Positions 1 to 8,701 of a stretch of 52,179 nt of DNA are shown here, piece after piece (position 1 is the stretch's first letter; each line of letters starts with the position of its first letter). Location: the NCBI GenBank assembly GCA_001795795.1, contig MGKV01000021.1, forward strand, positions 15,855 to 68,033, read 5' to 3'. The notes beneath the pieces are model-generated. The model did no database searches and was not told the DNA's origin. It saw only the letters and a program-made list of their open reading frames with translations. The translations under genes were made by a program, and so were the position numbers. Source of the DNA: Candidatus Yanofskybacteria bacterium RIFCSPLOWO2_02_FULL_45_18 (GTDB taxonomy: Bacteria; Patescibacteriota; Minisyncoccia; 2-02-FULL-40-12; GWA2-44-9).

Positions 1-27
1 ATCGCCCAAAATCCGAATTCTGAAAAT

Positions 28-112
28 TGGCGGAGGGTGCAGGACTCGAACCTGCAAGGGATTGCTCCCGTCGGTTTTCAAGACCGATGCCATACCATTA
101 GGCGAACCCTCC
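28..112 (-). tRNA. tRNA-Ser(TGA), CCA encoded
   Basis: Reverse complement GGAGGGTTCGCCTAATGGTATGGCATCGGTCTTGAAAACCGACGGGAGCAATCCCTTGCAGGTTCGAGTCCTGCACCCTCCGCCA; cloverleaf with long variable arm, anticodon loop CTTGAAA. Confidence 0.93.
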
Positions 113-124
113 ATATAAACTTTG

Positions 125-871
125 TTATTTTACCACAGATTTGGGGTGCTTTCCAGCTCGGATTGCTTTTGCAAACTTGGCGAAAAGACGGTCCAGTTTG
201 CTGTTCCTCATCGCTTCAAGGTGGCATTGGATGCCGAAGCAAAAATAGTTGGTATCGCGATGCTCAATGATCTCCGCTATCCCCTCCTTTGACCTCGCGG
301 AGACGGCGAAATCGGCTCCTGTCGTTTTGACCGCCTGATGGTGGGCGGAGTTAACTTTTAGCGATACTGTTTTTAATATCCGACGGGTTTTACTTTTGGG
401 GTCTATGAAAATTTCGTGGCCGTTATCTTTGGCGAAAAGTTCGGCATATATTCGGGTGCCGTGGTTTTCTTTAAGTTTAAGGTCGGGAAGATGCTGGTGA
501 AGAGTCCCGCCCGAAGCGATAGCCAGCGCCTGGCATCCGCGGCAGATGCCCAGAAATGGTTTTCGGTCGCGCAATATCTTTTTGAGCAAATAAAGTTCAA
601 GTTTGTCCCGCGCCGGCTCAAGACGGTCGTTTCGGGGATGGTTTTTCTCGCCATAATATTTAGCGTCAAAGTCCCCTCCGCCGATGAGTAGCGCCCCCTG
701 GCATTCGTTATAAAGGCAATCAACCGTTTTTCTGCTCATTAATGGTGAAACAAAGATCGGCGCCAGATCAAAACGGCGCATTTTTTCAAGGTATGTTTCA
801 CGGATGAGATTTATGGCAATATTAGTTTTATCAGTTTTTTTGGTGGCAAGCGGAACGATAATCTTGCGCAT
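125..871 (-). CDS. Class I glutamine amidotransferase / peptidase C26 (PuuD-like)
   Basis: ALLIGGGDFDAKYYGE, PFLGICRGCQALAIASGGTLHQHL nucleophile elbow and C-terminal FGIQCHLEAM. Confidence 0.85.
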   Translation of the reverse strand: MRKIIVPLATKKTDKTNIAINLIRETYLEKMRRFDLAPIFVSPLMSRKTVDCLYNECQGALLIGGGDFDAKYYGEKNHPRNDRLEPARDKLELYLLKKILRDRKPFLGICRGCQALAIASGGTLHQHLPDLKLKENHGTRIYAELFAKDNGHEIFIDPKSKTRRILKTVSLKVNSAHHQAVKTTGADFAVSARSKEGIAEIIEHRDTNYFCFGIQCHLEAMRNSKLDRLFAKFAKAIRAGKHPKSVVK

Positions 872-914
872 AATAAATTATTGATTTAAACTATCTTAAC
901 AAAGGAGTGGCACC

Positions 915-1787
915 TTGAAAAGAAACCTCGTTCGGTGCTTTTTAATCGCTTTTTTTAGCGTCTTCACGATCTGTGCCGAGAATACTTATACGGCCAAACA
1001 AGCCAGCGTGATTCTTATTGATTTGCCGGCGCAGACTGCCGACACTTCTGTTTTTCTAATTATCTTTCGATGGCCTTTCTATCAGGTTGCGGCCAATAGG
1101 GTTTTGGTTGCGGTTGACGTTGAACAGGAGCCGGGAATTTATCCGATATCTTTGGTCCAAAACCTGCGGCCGCGGCCATTTGGCCAGCTGACGGTGAGAA
1201 AGGGCGTATTTCCGAAGATAAACTTGCCCCGAATTTATGTGGATTCGCAAAAAAAAGTCCGGCTTGAAGAAGAAGAAAGCGCCATTGTCCAAGCATTGGG
1301 GTCAGGCCCGTTACTTTATCCCAGTCAGCAACTTAAAGACAGGTTCGATTATCCGCTTGAGAAGTTGTCGGCGGATAATGTCCGCAGTTACGTAAGCGAT
1401 GGCATCGGTTCAGTTAGGACACGCCTCCGAGTTTGGCCGGATCGCCGCAAGGAATGGCATACCGCCGTTCATCGCGGCGTGGATTTAAAAGCCAGATATG
1501 AAAATGTTAAAGCAATTAATCCGGGCATGGTGGTTTTAACCGGTAATTATCTGGCCGAGGGCCAGTTTATTGTCATCTACCATGGCAGTGATGTCTACTC
1601 GCTTTATATGCATCTTTCCAAAATCTATGCGTTGACGGAACAGTATGTTGCCAAAGGTGAGATTATTGCTCAAAGCGGTGAGAGCGGCAATGCCACAGGA
1701 CCGTGCCTCCACTTTGCTATTCGCGCCTTTGGCGCTTCAGTGAATCCGTTGGAATTTATTGAGATTTATAACCCCTTCCTTGAGTAG
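915..1787 (+). CDS. Secreted M23-family peptidase
   Basis: N-terminal signal peptide; HRGVDLKA...HGSDVYSLYMHLSKI...GESGNATGPCLHFAIR. Confidence 0.85.
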   Translation: MKRNLVRCFLIAFFSVFTICAENTYTAKQASVILIDLPAQTADTSVFLIIFRWPFYQVAANRVLVAVDVEQEPGIYPISLVQNLRPRPFGQLTVRKGVFPKINLPRIYVDSQKKVRLEEEESAIVQALGSGPLLYPSQQLKDRFDYPLEKLSADNVRSYVSDGIGSVRTRLRVWPDRRKEWHTAVHRGVDLKARYENVKAINPGMVVLTGNYLAEGQFIVIYHGSDVYSLYMHLSKIYALTEQYVAKGEIIAQSGESGNATGPCLHFAIRAFGASVNPLEFIEIYNPFLE

Positions 1788-1945
1788 AGGCGGGCTTGCC
1801 TGCTAAGGTTTTGCTCATCACAAAATCTTGGCAGGCTTTTTAATTTGACAGATTGAACGTGAATCCGACTGGCGCATTCGATACAATCCGATAAGAGATT
1901 TGGCGGAAAACAAGTAACAGGACGACGCTCAACAGTGAGCGTCTT

Positions 1946-2863
1946 TTAATTTTGTTTTTTATTATGAAATTTTTCATGCACCTCCCGAAGTTGTTTGTCG
2001 GTAACATGAGTATAGATTTGGGTGGTGGTAACATTGGCGTGGCCGAGCATGGCCTGAACCGAGCGGATGTCGGCGCCGTTGCGCAAAAGGTCGGTGGCCA
2101 TGGAATGTCTTAGCGAGTGCGGCGAAACATGCTTGCCGACAATTCCGGCCCTGACGGCGTGCTTGGCCACAATACGCTGAATCGTGCGGGGGGTTAGGCG
2201 CAGATTTGACTCCTTGCCCTGATTTTTGGGAAAGCGGATAAATAGGGCTTCATCGGCATCGCTACGCCCCCCCAAATATTTATTTAGGTGATTCTTTGCT
2301 TCGTACGACAGAAACACCAGCCGTATTTTACTGCCCTTGCCTCGGATTGAGAACTCCCCCCTTTTCAGGTCTATCTTATCGCGGTCTAGCGAACACAGCT
2401 CGGAAACACGCATACCGGTGGAGAAAAGCGTGGCAAGAATTGCGCGGTCGCGCAAAGTATCCAGCTTATCTCCTTTGGGCGAATCAAGCAACCTCTTCAG
2501 CTCGCCCTCTTCTAAAAAAGTCACCTCACGGTCCTCTTGTTTGCCAAGTTCCACCCTCTCGGCCGGGACAGTTTTTACACCAATCTTTGCCAGATACTTG
2601 AGAAAATTGCGCAGGGCGATGACATGGTAGTTTTGGGTAACCTTTTTGAGCGGTTCTCCGTTGGCATCTATAATACGGTTTAGATAAAGGCGGTATTGGC
2701 GGATTTTTTCTTCGCCCAAGTCCCTAATGTCGTTGACCTTGGCAAACGACAAAAACCGCTCCAAATAGCGGCCATAGTTCTCCAATGTTTTGGCCGAACG
2801 ATTCTTTTCAATCTCCAGATATTCAAGATATTGGATTTTGAGTTTTTTGATATTCGCCTCCAC
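1946..2863 (-). CDS. Tyrosine recombinase XerC/XerD-like
   Basis: SAM-like N-domain; LFSTGMRVSELCSL, HSLRHSMATDLLRNGADIRSVQAMLGHANVTTTQIYTHV. Confidence 0.93.
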   Translation of the reverse strand: MEANIKKLKIQYLEYLEIEKNRSAKTLENYGRYLERFLSFAKVNDIRDLGEEKIRQYRLYLNRIIDANGEPLKKVTQNYHVIALRNFLKYLAKIGVKTVPAERVELGKQEDREVTFLEEGELKRLLDSPKGDKLDTLRDRAILATLFSTGMRVSELCSLDRDKIDLKRGEFSIRGKGSKIRLVFLSYEAKNHLNKYLGGRSDADEALFIRFPKNQGKESNLRLTPRTIQRIVAKHAVRAGIVGKHVSPHSLRHSMATDLLRNGADIRSVQAMLGHANVTTTQIYTHVTDKQLREVHEKFHNKKQN

Positions 2864-3067
2864 GATTTCATTCTATACCATTATTGTGCGACAAGTAAGA
2901 GCGCAAGTTTGCAACTCTACAATTTTTATGATATGATAAGCAAATACTAACTTAATCCCTGCGTTGGCTTGAGCGTAGCGAAAGCCAGTCCCGAGGCAAC
3001 TTCTAACTAATCAACGCCGAGGGGCTGGGACCGCTTACTTTTTAGCTGGTTCAGCGGGTATTTTATA

Positions 3068-3340
3068 ATGTTAACCCCCAAACAGAAAAGCAAGGTCATT
3101 GAGCCGCACAAGCTTCACGAGAAAGATACCGGTTCGGCATCAGCGCAAATTGCGTTATTTACCGAAGAGATAGAAAAATTGGCTAAGCATTTGAAGAAAA
3201 ATCCCAAGGACAACAGCTCCCGCGTCGGTCTTTTAAAAATGGTTGCTAAGCGCAAGCGGCTTCTGGATTATTTAAAGTGCGTCGATTCCAAGCGATATGC
3301 TTCTTTAACCAAATCTCTTGGCTTAAAGCCTAAAGCCTAA
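3068..3340 (+). CDS. rpsO: 30S ribosomal protein S15
   Basis: HEKDTGSASAQIALFTEEIEKLAKHLKKNPKDNSSRVGLLKMVAKRKRLLDYLK. Confidence 0.97.
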   Translation: MLTPKQKSKVIEPHKLHEKDTGSASAQIALFTEEIEKLAKHLKKNPKDNSSRVGLLKMVAKRKRLLDYLKCVDSKRYASLTKSLGLKPKA

Positions 3341-3366
3341 CGCCTAATTTCTAAGTTCTATTCTTC

Positions 3367-3906
3367 ATGACTGATAAAATCTCTATCTCCCAAAGGAAAA
3401 ACCACCGTGTCGGTGTGTTTGTTGATGTGTCTAACATGTATCATTCGGCCAGAAACCTTTATAATTCAAGAGTAAATTTCGGCGAACTTCTGAAGGTTGC
3501 AGCCACCGGTCGCGAGCTTGTCCGCGCCGTGGCTTATGTTATTAAGTCCGACACGCCCGAAGAAAAATCGTTCTTTGAAGCTCTTGGCAAGGCTGGTTTT
3601 GAACTGAAAATGAAAGACCTTCAAATTTTCCCCGGCGGCATGAAAAAGGGCGACTGGGATGTGGGCATCTCCATTGACGCAATCAGTCTTTCTAAACAAC
3701 TGGATGTGGTAGTAATTGTTTCGGGCGACGGCGACTTTGTGCCATTAGTAGATTATCTTCAGCATAGCGGTTTGATCGTAGAGGTGGTTGGTTTTGAAAG
3801 AAGCACCAGCGCCAAAGTGATTGAAGCGGCTAATAATTTCATTGACCTTGACCAGCAGCGGAAAGTTTTAATGCGCGCTCCGCGCAGAAAGCCCAAAACC
3901 AGCTAA
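3367..3906 (+). CDS. NYN domain (LabA/DUF88-type) putative RNase
   Basis: VGVFVDVSNMYHSAR ... DWDVGISIDAI ... VVIVSGDGDFVPLVDYLQ. Confidence 0.85.
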   Translation: MTDKISISQRKNHRVGVFVDVSNMYHSARNLYNSRVNFGELLKVAATGRELVRAVAYVIKSDTPEEKSFFEALGKAGFELKMKDLQIFPGGMKKGDWDVGISIDAISLSKQLDVVVIVSGDGDFVPLVDYLQHSGLIVEVVGFERSTSAKVIEAANNFIDLDQQRKVLMRAPRRKPKTS

Positions 3907-3930
3907 AAATCCAGCGGGAGCTGGATTTTT
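3905..3930 (+). terminator. Rho-independent terminator
   Basis: AAAAATCCAGC-GGGA-GCTGGATTTTT, 11-bp arms. Confidence 0.8.
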
Positions 3931-4017
3931 AAATTGGTTTATGTTAAGCTGAAGTATGGGTGAAACTAATTAACAAATAAGTGTATAGGGATGGGGAACG
4001 AAAGTGTATGGGGCTTT

Positions 4018-4056
4018 GGCCCGCCTAAGTTTTGTTAAACAAAATTTAGGCGGGCC
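4018..4056 (+). promoter_or_regulatory. Long leader hairpin upstream of pnp
   Basis: GGCCCGCCTAAGTTTTGTT-A-AACAAAATTTAGGCGGGCC, 19-bp stem with one G-U, in the pnp 5' region, no T-tract. Confidence 0.8.
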
Positions 4057-4099
4057 AGAATCTTGTTACTCATCCTCTCCTATTTATTTGTCTGTTTAC

Positions 4100-6202
4100 A
4101 TGGTAGCAAAAACATATAAGAAAGAGTTTGCTGGCAGGACTCTTTTCGTGGAAATCGGTCGTCTGGCCGGGCAAGCCAACGGTTCTTGCCGTGTTCAGTT
4201 TGGTGAAACTAATGTTTTGGTAACGGCGACTATGGGTGGAAAAGCTAAGGAAATTGATTACTTTCCCCTCTCGGTGGATTACGAAGAAAAGTATTATGCC
4301 GCTGGCAAAATAAAAGGTTCAAAATGGATAAAGCGTGAAACCCGTCCTTCGGACGAGGCTATCTTATCGGGCCGCTTGATTGACCGCGCTCTGCGCCCGA
4401 GATTTAATCACTTTATGCGCAATGATGTGCAGGTGGTGGCCACCATTCTAACCTTTGACGGCATCAATGATCCGGATGTTCCGGCTCTTTTCGGCGCGTC
4501 TTTGGCGTTGATGATTTCGGATATTCCATTTGATGGTCCGGTAGCAGGGATAAGAGTCGGACGCGTAGACGGAAAGTTAGTATACAATCCAACCTACGAA
4601 GAACGCGAAAAAAGCGATTTTGATATTGTTGTCGCCGGCACTGCCAACAAAATAAACATGATAGAAGCTGGCGCCAAGATTGTTCCTGAAAAAGATATTG
4701 CCAGCGCTATTGCCTCAGGATTTAAGGAAATGCAGGCATTAATTGATTTTCAGAAAGAAATTGCAAAGGATATTGCGCCAAAAAAGAAAGAAATCGCTAT
4801 CCTTGGCCACGACGAGGCGTTGGTTAAAATGGTAAGAGATTTTGTTGGCGCTAAACTTGAAAAGGCCATTTATACCCACTCAAAGCAGGAATATATGGAA
4901 AGCGTAGATGCGATTGGTTTGGAGTTGCAAGCTTATATCAAGAAACAATTTAACGGTCAGGATGATGTGGCAAAAAAACTTAGCGAATCACTGGTTATCT
5001 TTGAAGAGGAAATGGATCGTATCGTCCACAAGAATATACTTGAATCCGAAAAACGCCCCGATGGCCGGAAGTTGGACCAATTGAGGGAAATTACGGCGGA
5101 AATTGCCGTTCTTCCCCATTCGCATGGCACCGGGCTTTTTCAGCGCGGCACGACTCAAGCCCTCTCTTCGTTGACATTGGCTTCTCCCGGTATGGAACAA
5201 TGGGTTGAAACGATGGAAATTGAACTGACCAAGAAACGCTTTATGCACCACTATGTTTTTCCGCCTTTTTGTGTCGGCGAAGTTGGTCGTATGGGCGGTT
5301 CGGGCCGGCGCGAGATTGGTCACGGCGCCCTAGCAGAACGTGCATTATTGCCTATCATACCGTCCAAAGACGACTTTCCTTATACAATCCGTGTTGTTTC
5401 GGAGATATTGTCTTCCAACGGTTCATCTTCAATGGCATCGGTTTGCGGCGCATCGCTGGCCATGATGGATGGCGGCGTGCCGATTAAAACTCCGGCGGCC
5501 GGAATTGCCATGGGGCTGATGTTTGACGACAAAGGTGAGGAGTACAAAATTCTGACCGATATTCAGGGACCGGAAGACCATCATGGCGATATGGATTTGA
5601 AAGTTGCCGGAACCAAAGATGGAGTTACGGCAATGCAAATGGATGTTAAAGTTGAGGGCATCAGTAACGAGATCGTTGAAAAAACCCTTGAACAAGCCAA
5701 ACAAGCGCGCCTTGAAATATTAAGCAAAATAACTGAAGCGATAGCTACTCCGCGCAAAGAGCTGTCGCCGTTTGCTCCGAGGATTAAAACCATCAAAATA
5801 AATCCGGAAAAGATTGGAGCGGTTATCGGTCCGCAAGGCAAGATGATAAACGAGATAATTGAGAAAACCGGAGTCACGATTGATATTGATGATGACGGCT
5901 CGGTGTTCATAACTTCCGATAGCGACGAAAATATGAATAAGGCCATTAGCTGGATTCAGGCGATTGCTTACGAACCCAAACCGGGAGACGAATTTGATGG
6001 CAAGGTTACAAAATTGCTTGATTTCGGAGCTTTTGTGGAGTTTATGCCGGGTAAAGAAGGGATGGTCCATGTTTCGGAAATCTCTCAAGAGCGTATCCGC
6101 AAACCCTCGGATGTTCTTAAGGTTGGCCAAACTGTGCACATCAAAGTGATAAAGATTGATGATTATGGTAGAATAAACTTGACGATGAAAATTAACCATT
6201 AG
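4100..6202 (+). CDS. pnp: Polyribonucleotide nucleotidyltransferase (PNPase)
   Basis: MVAKTYKKEFAGRTLFVEIGRLAGQANGSCRVQFGETNVLVTATMG; KH and S1 domains at the C-terminus. Start chosen at 4100, after the leader hairpin. Confidence 0.96.
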   Translation: MVAKTYKKEFAGRTLFVEIGRLAGQANGSCRVQFGETNVLVTATMGGKAKEIDYFPLSVDYEEKYYAAGKIKGSKWIKRETRPSDEAILSGRLIDRALRPRFNHFMRNDVQVVATILTFDGINDPDVPALFGASLALMISDIPFDGPVAGIRVGRVDGKLVYNPTYEEREKSDFDIVVAGTANKINMIEAGAKIVPEKDIASAIASGFKEMQALIDFQKEIAKDIAPKKKEIAILGHDEALVKMVRDFVGAKLEKAIYTHSKQEYMESVDAIGLELQAYIKKQFNGQDDVAKKLSESLVIFEEEMDRIVHKNILESEKRPDGRKLDQLREITAEIAVLPHSHGTGLFQRGTTQALSSLTLASPGMEQWVETMEIELTKKRFMHHYVFPPFCVGEVGRMGGSGRREIGHGALAERALLPIIPSKDDFPYTIRVVSEILSSNGSSSMASVCGASLAMMDGGVPIKTPAAGIAMGLMFDDKGEEYKILTDIQGPEDHHGDMDLKVAGTKDGVTAMQMDVKVEGISNEIVEKTLEQAKQARLEILSKITEAIATPRKELSPFAPRIKTIKINPEKIGAVIGPQGKMINEIIEKTGVTIDIDDDGSVFITSDSDENMNKAISWIQAIAYEPKPGDEFDGKVTKLLDFGAFVEFMPGKEGMVHVSEISQERIRKPSDVLKVGQTVHIKVIKIDDYGRINLTMKINH

Positions 6203-6274
6203 AAATTAGAAATTAGAAATTAGTTCGCCATTGGCGAATTCTAAGTTCTAGTCGCTAGGTTCTAAGTTCTATCA

Positions 6275-7663
6275 GTGGTTGACGACCAAAAGACCAGTAC
6301 GATTGACGACTTGCTTAAGGAACTGACTGAACCAGCCAGCTCGGTTAAGCCTTCTACCGCACCCGTATCCTCACCCGCATTTTCACCTCGGCCATTGCCC
6401 CCACCCCCACTTCCATCCGTAACACCACCACCCCTACCTCCGCAAATTCCAAGAACCCCCCCGGTTCCGCCAGTAGTTCCTCCGGCAATCCCCCCGAGGC
6501 TAGTGGTTAAACCTATCCAATCACCAACTCCTTTAACTTCGGCAATTCCCCCAAGACCGGGACCGGAAATTAAACCTTCCCAACCACTACCTCCCGTAAC
6601 TTCTACAGTGCCCAAAACATACCAATCCTCAATCCGCTCAATGGCGGAGGATTTGGCTCGTTTGCGCGAAGGTCAACCTACCGGTGGCGTTACCGTTGAA
6701 AAGAATATCCCCACTGCTCCGGTTCCGGTTACGCCGCGTTCGGAAATAAAACCGATTTTGCCACTCCCTCAACCACCCAAGATAACCGCTCCGCCCGTAT
6801 TCTCGCCCACGCCTTCGCCTAAGATGGGGCCGGTTTTACCGCCAAAGCCAGAAATTATTACTCCCCCCTCACTCGGAGGCATTAATGTTCCCGGCGGTGG
6901 TTATTTAAGTCCCAGATTATTCTTGATCGGGGCGCTGATAGTGTTATTGGCCGGATTTTCAACTTGGTACTTTGTGATAAGACAGCCAGCGGAAATTACC
7001 GTTTCCCCCACTCCCTCCGAACCGACTGTAACGGAAATTACGTTGGAAGACATATTTCCAGTTTCCACCACCGTTATCAACTTTAGCGACTACGCTGATG
7101 TAGGTTCTCCAGCACAAAAATTTGCCAGCCAACTGGGATTATCTGTTAACCAAGGTGAATTTGAAAGATTAAGTGGAGCAAAAAACGGTCTCGCCGAAAC
7201 AAGAGCCAACGGTTTTATGGATAGTTTGCTGGTTCGGTACCCATTTGAGATGAAGACAGCCTTTTCTGACGATTCCGGAACATTCATCTATGGCCAGAAA
7301 GAAGCTTTTGATATTAGCGGCCAGATGGTGACTGGTGTTCCGGCATCCAGCCATATTGTAATGATCTCTGAAATTAAAGCCGGTCTTGGTATAAATCAAA
7401 CTTTAAATTCGTGGGAGGCCAGCATGATCGGCGATTTAAGCAATCTTTTTGGCCTTGAAAAGAATAAAGCATCTAGCGGAATCTTTTCGGACAATAACTA
7501 TCGGTCTACGCCAATAAGATTTAGGAATTTCCCATTTGCCGATAGCACCATTGATTATGGTATTGTTTCTGCCGGCGGCAAAAGATATTTTATTTTAACA
7601 AGTTCTCGTGAAGCTATGTTCGCAACCATTGATCAGATATTAGATTTTTCTCCCAGCCAATAG
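6275..7663 (+). CDS. Proline-rich single-pass membrane protein, function unknown
   Basis: GTG start; ~190-aa Pro-rich N-terminus, TM LFLIGALIVLLAGFSTWYFVI, C-terminal extracytoplasmic domain. Confidence 0.7.
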   Translation: MVDDQKTSTIDDLLKELTEPASSVKPSTAPVSSPAFSPRPLPPPPLPSVTPPPLPPQIPRTPPVPPVVPPAIPPRLVVKPIQSPTPLTSAIPPRPGPEIKPSQPLPPVTSTVPKTYQSSIRSMAEDLARLREGQPTGGVTVEKNIPTAPVPVTPRSEIKPILPLPQPPKITAPPVFSPTPSPKMGPVLPPKPEIITPPSLGGINVPGGGYLSPRLFLIGALIVLLAGFSTWYFVIRQPAEITVSPTPSEPTVTEITLEDIFPVSTTVINFSDYADVGSPAQKFASQLGLSVNQGEFERLSGAKNGLAETRANGFMDSLLVRYPFEMKTAFSDDSGTFIYGQKEAFDISGQMVTGVPASSHIVMISEIKAGLGINQTLNSWEASMIGDLSNLFGLEKNKASSGIFSDNNYRSTPIRFRNFPFADSTIDYGIVSAGGKRYFILTSSREAMFATIDQILDFSPSQ

Positions 7664-7692
7664 CGGTACCAACCCTGTGTTAATTTAAGTTC

Positions 7693-7717
7693 AAAAGAGG
7701 CGCTTGGCGCCTCTTTT
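7693..7717 (+). terminator. Rho-independent terminator
   Basis: AAAAGAGGCGC-TTG-GCGCCTCTTTT, 11-bp arms. Confidence 0.8.
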
Positions 7718-7729
7718 GCTGTTACCAAT

Positions 7730-8110
7730 AGTGACATGGTGACAGCATGGTGACATCACCATGTCACCTGGTGCCAGACACCATGTCACCTGGTGCCAAA
7801 ATGGTGACACCAATGGTGACATGGTGCCAACTAGGTGACATCACCATGTCACCTAGTGCCAAATTGTCTGTCACCATGACACCAGACACACATTGCTGGG
7901 TTATTTAATAATCTAGGTATTGCTTTGTATTTGAGGGGCAAAGTGAACATGGTGACATGGTGACACCAATGGTGACATGGTGACCATGTCACCTGGTGCC
8001 AAGGTGTCTGTCACCAAGTGCCAGAGTTATCCACAGTGACACCTCTTGTATGTCACCATGTCATCTGTTATCATTTGGTTAGTACCTTTTTGCTGGTGAC
8101 GAGACACCAC
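7730..8110. repeat. Noncoding array of GGTGACA/TGTCACC direct and inverted repeats
   Basis: Perfect 26-bp direct repeat ATGGTGACACCAATGGTGACATGGTG at 7801-7826 and 7957-7982; hairpins 7749-7768, 7830-7857 (12-bp arms), 7971-7993 (10-bp arms). Confidence 0.9.
8027..8035 (+). promoter_or_regulatory. Consensus DnaA box TTATCCACA
   Basis: Exact match to the DnaA-box consensus, inside the repeat array. Confidence 0.5.
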
Positions 8111-8309
8111 GTGCGCCACTGGCCATTTCCTTTTTTGAGGCACCACCCACATAATACCATTTTGGTTTAGGGGTCGCGTGCCTCTTTTTTTTGTTTTGAT
8201 TTGACGATGGATGTTTGTTTAATTAATTTGAATAATAAATTTTACTGTGCTATGCTGTATATCCTAAGTTTGAAAATATATAATCTAATTTGGAGGGACA
8301 TTCAATTTT

Positions 8310-8678
8310 ATGGATAAAAATGAATTGAAAAAATTAAGAGAGGACTTGGTTAAAGAAAAAGCAACGGTTGAAGAAGCGTTAATGTCCACTGCTATAAAAA
8401 ATCCGATTGTTAAAGATTACTACGAACAACCGCGGGTTGAGGATATCGGCAGTTCGCCTGATGATACAGCCCTTGAAGCTGTGGATTTTGACCGCATGAT
8501 GGCCTTAAAAAATACGCAGGAACAGAGATTGCACGAGATTAATGAAACATTAGCCCAAATTGACAGCGGTGAATATGGCATATGTGTTAATTGTGCTTCC
8601 GGCATTGGGGCGGCTAGGTTGAAAGTTATACCTGCGGCTACTTTGTGCATTAGTTGTGCCCAGAAAACAGGAAGATAA
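8310..8678 (+). CDS. TraR/DksA-family zinc-finger protein
   Basis: LAQIDSGEYGICVNCASGIGAARLKVIPAATLCISCAQ. Confidence 0.88.
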   Translation: MDKNELKKLREDLVKEKATVEEALMSTAIKNPIVKDYYEQPRVEDIGSSPDDTALEAVDFDRMMALKNTQEQRLHEINETLAQIDSGEYGICVNCASGIGAARLKVIPAATLCISCAQKTGR

Positions 8679-8701
8679 CTCCTTGGAGGGAGGATTTTCT
8701 T

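Noticed and set aside
37-270. ORF of 77 aa on the + strand
   Set aside because: Overlaps the antisense of tRNA-Ser(TGA) and the C26 gene; no coding signal.
2955-3066. S15-binding autoregulatory leader of rpsO
   Set aside because: Some pairing is visible, but I could not identify a specific known S15-leader motif by eye; insufficient support.
4004-4099. N-terminal extension of PNPase
   Set aside because: It would translate the perfect leader hairpin; homology starts at MVAKTYKKEFAGR (4100).
6262-6615. Glycine-rich ORF on the - strand
   Set aside because: Antisense shadow of the proline-rich coding sequence on the + strand.
7730-8110. CRISPR array
   Set aside because: Repeats are short, mutually inverted and irregularly spaced, without uniform unique spacers; no cas genes nearby.
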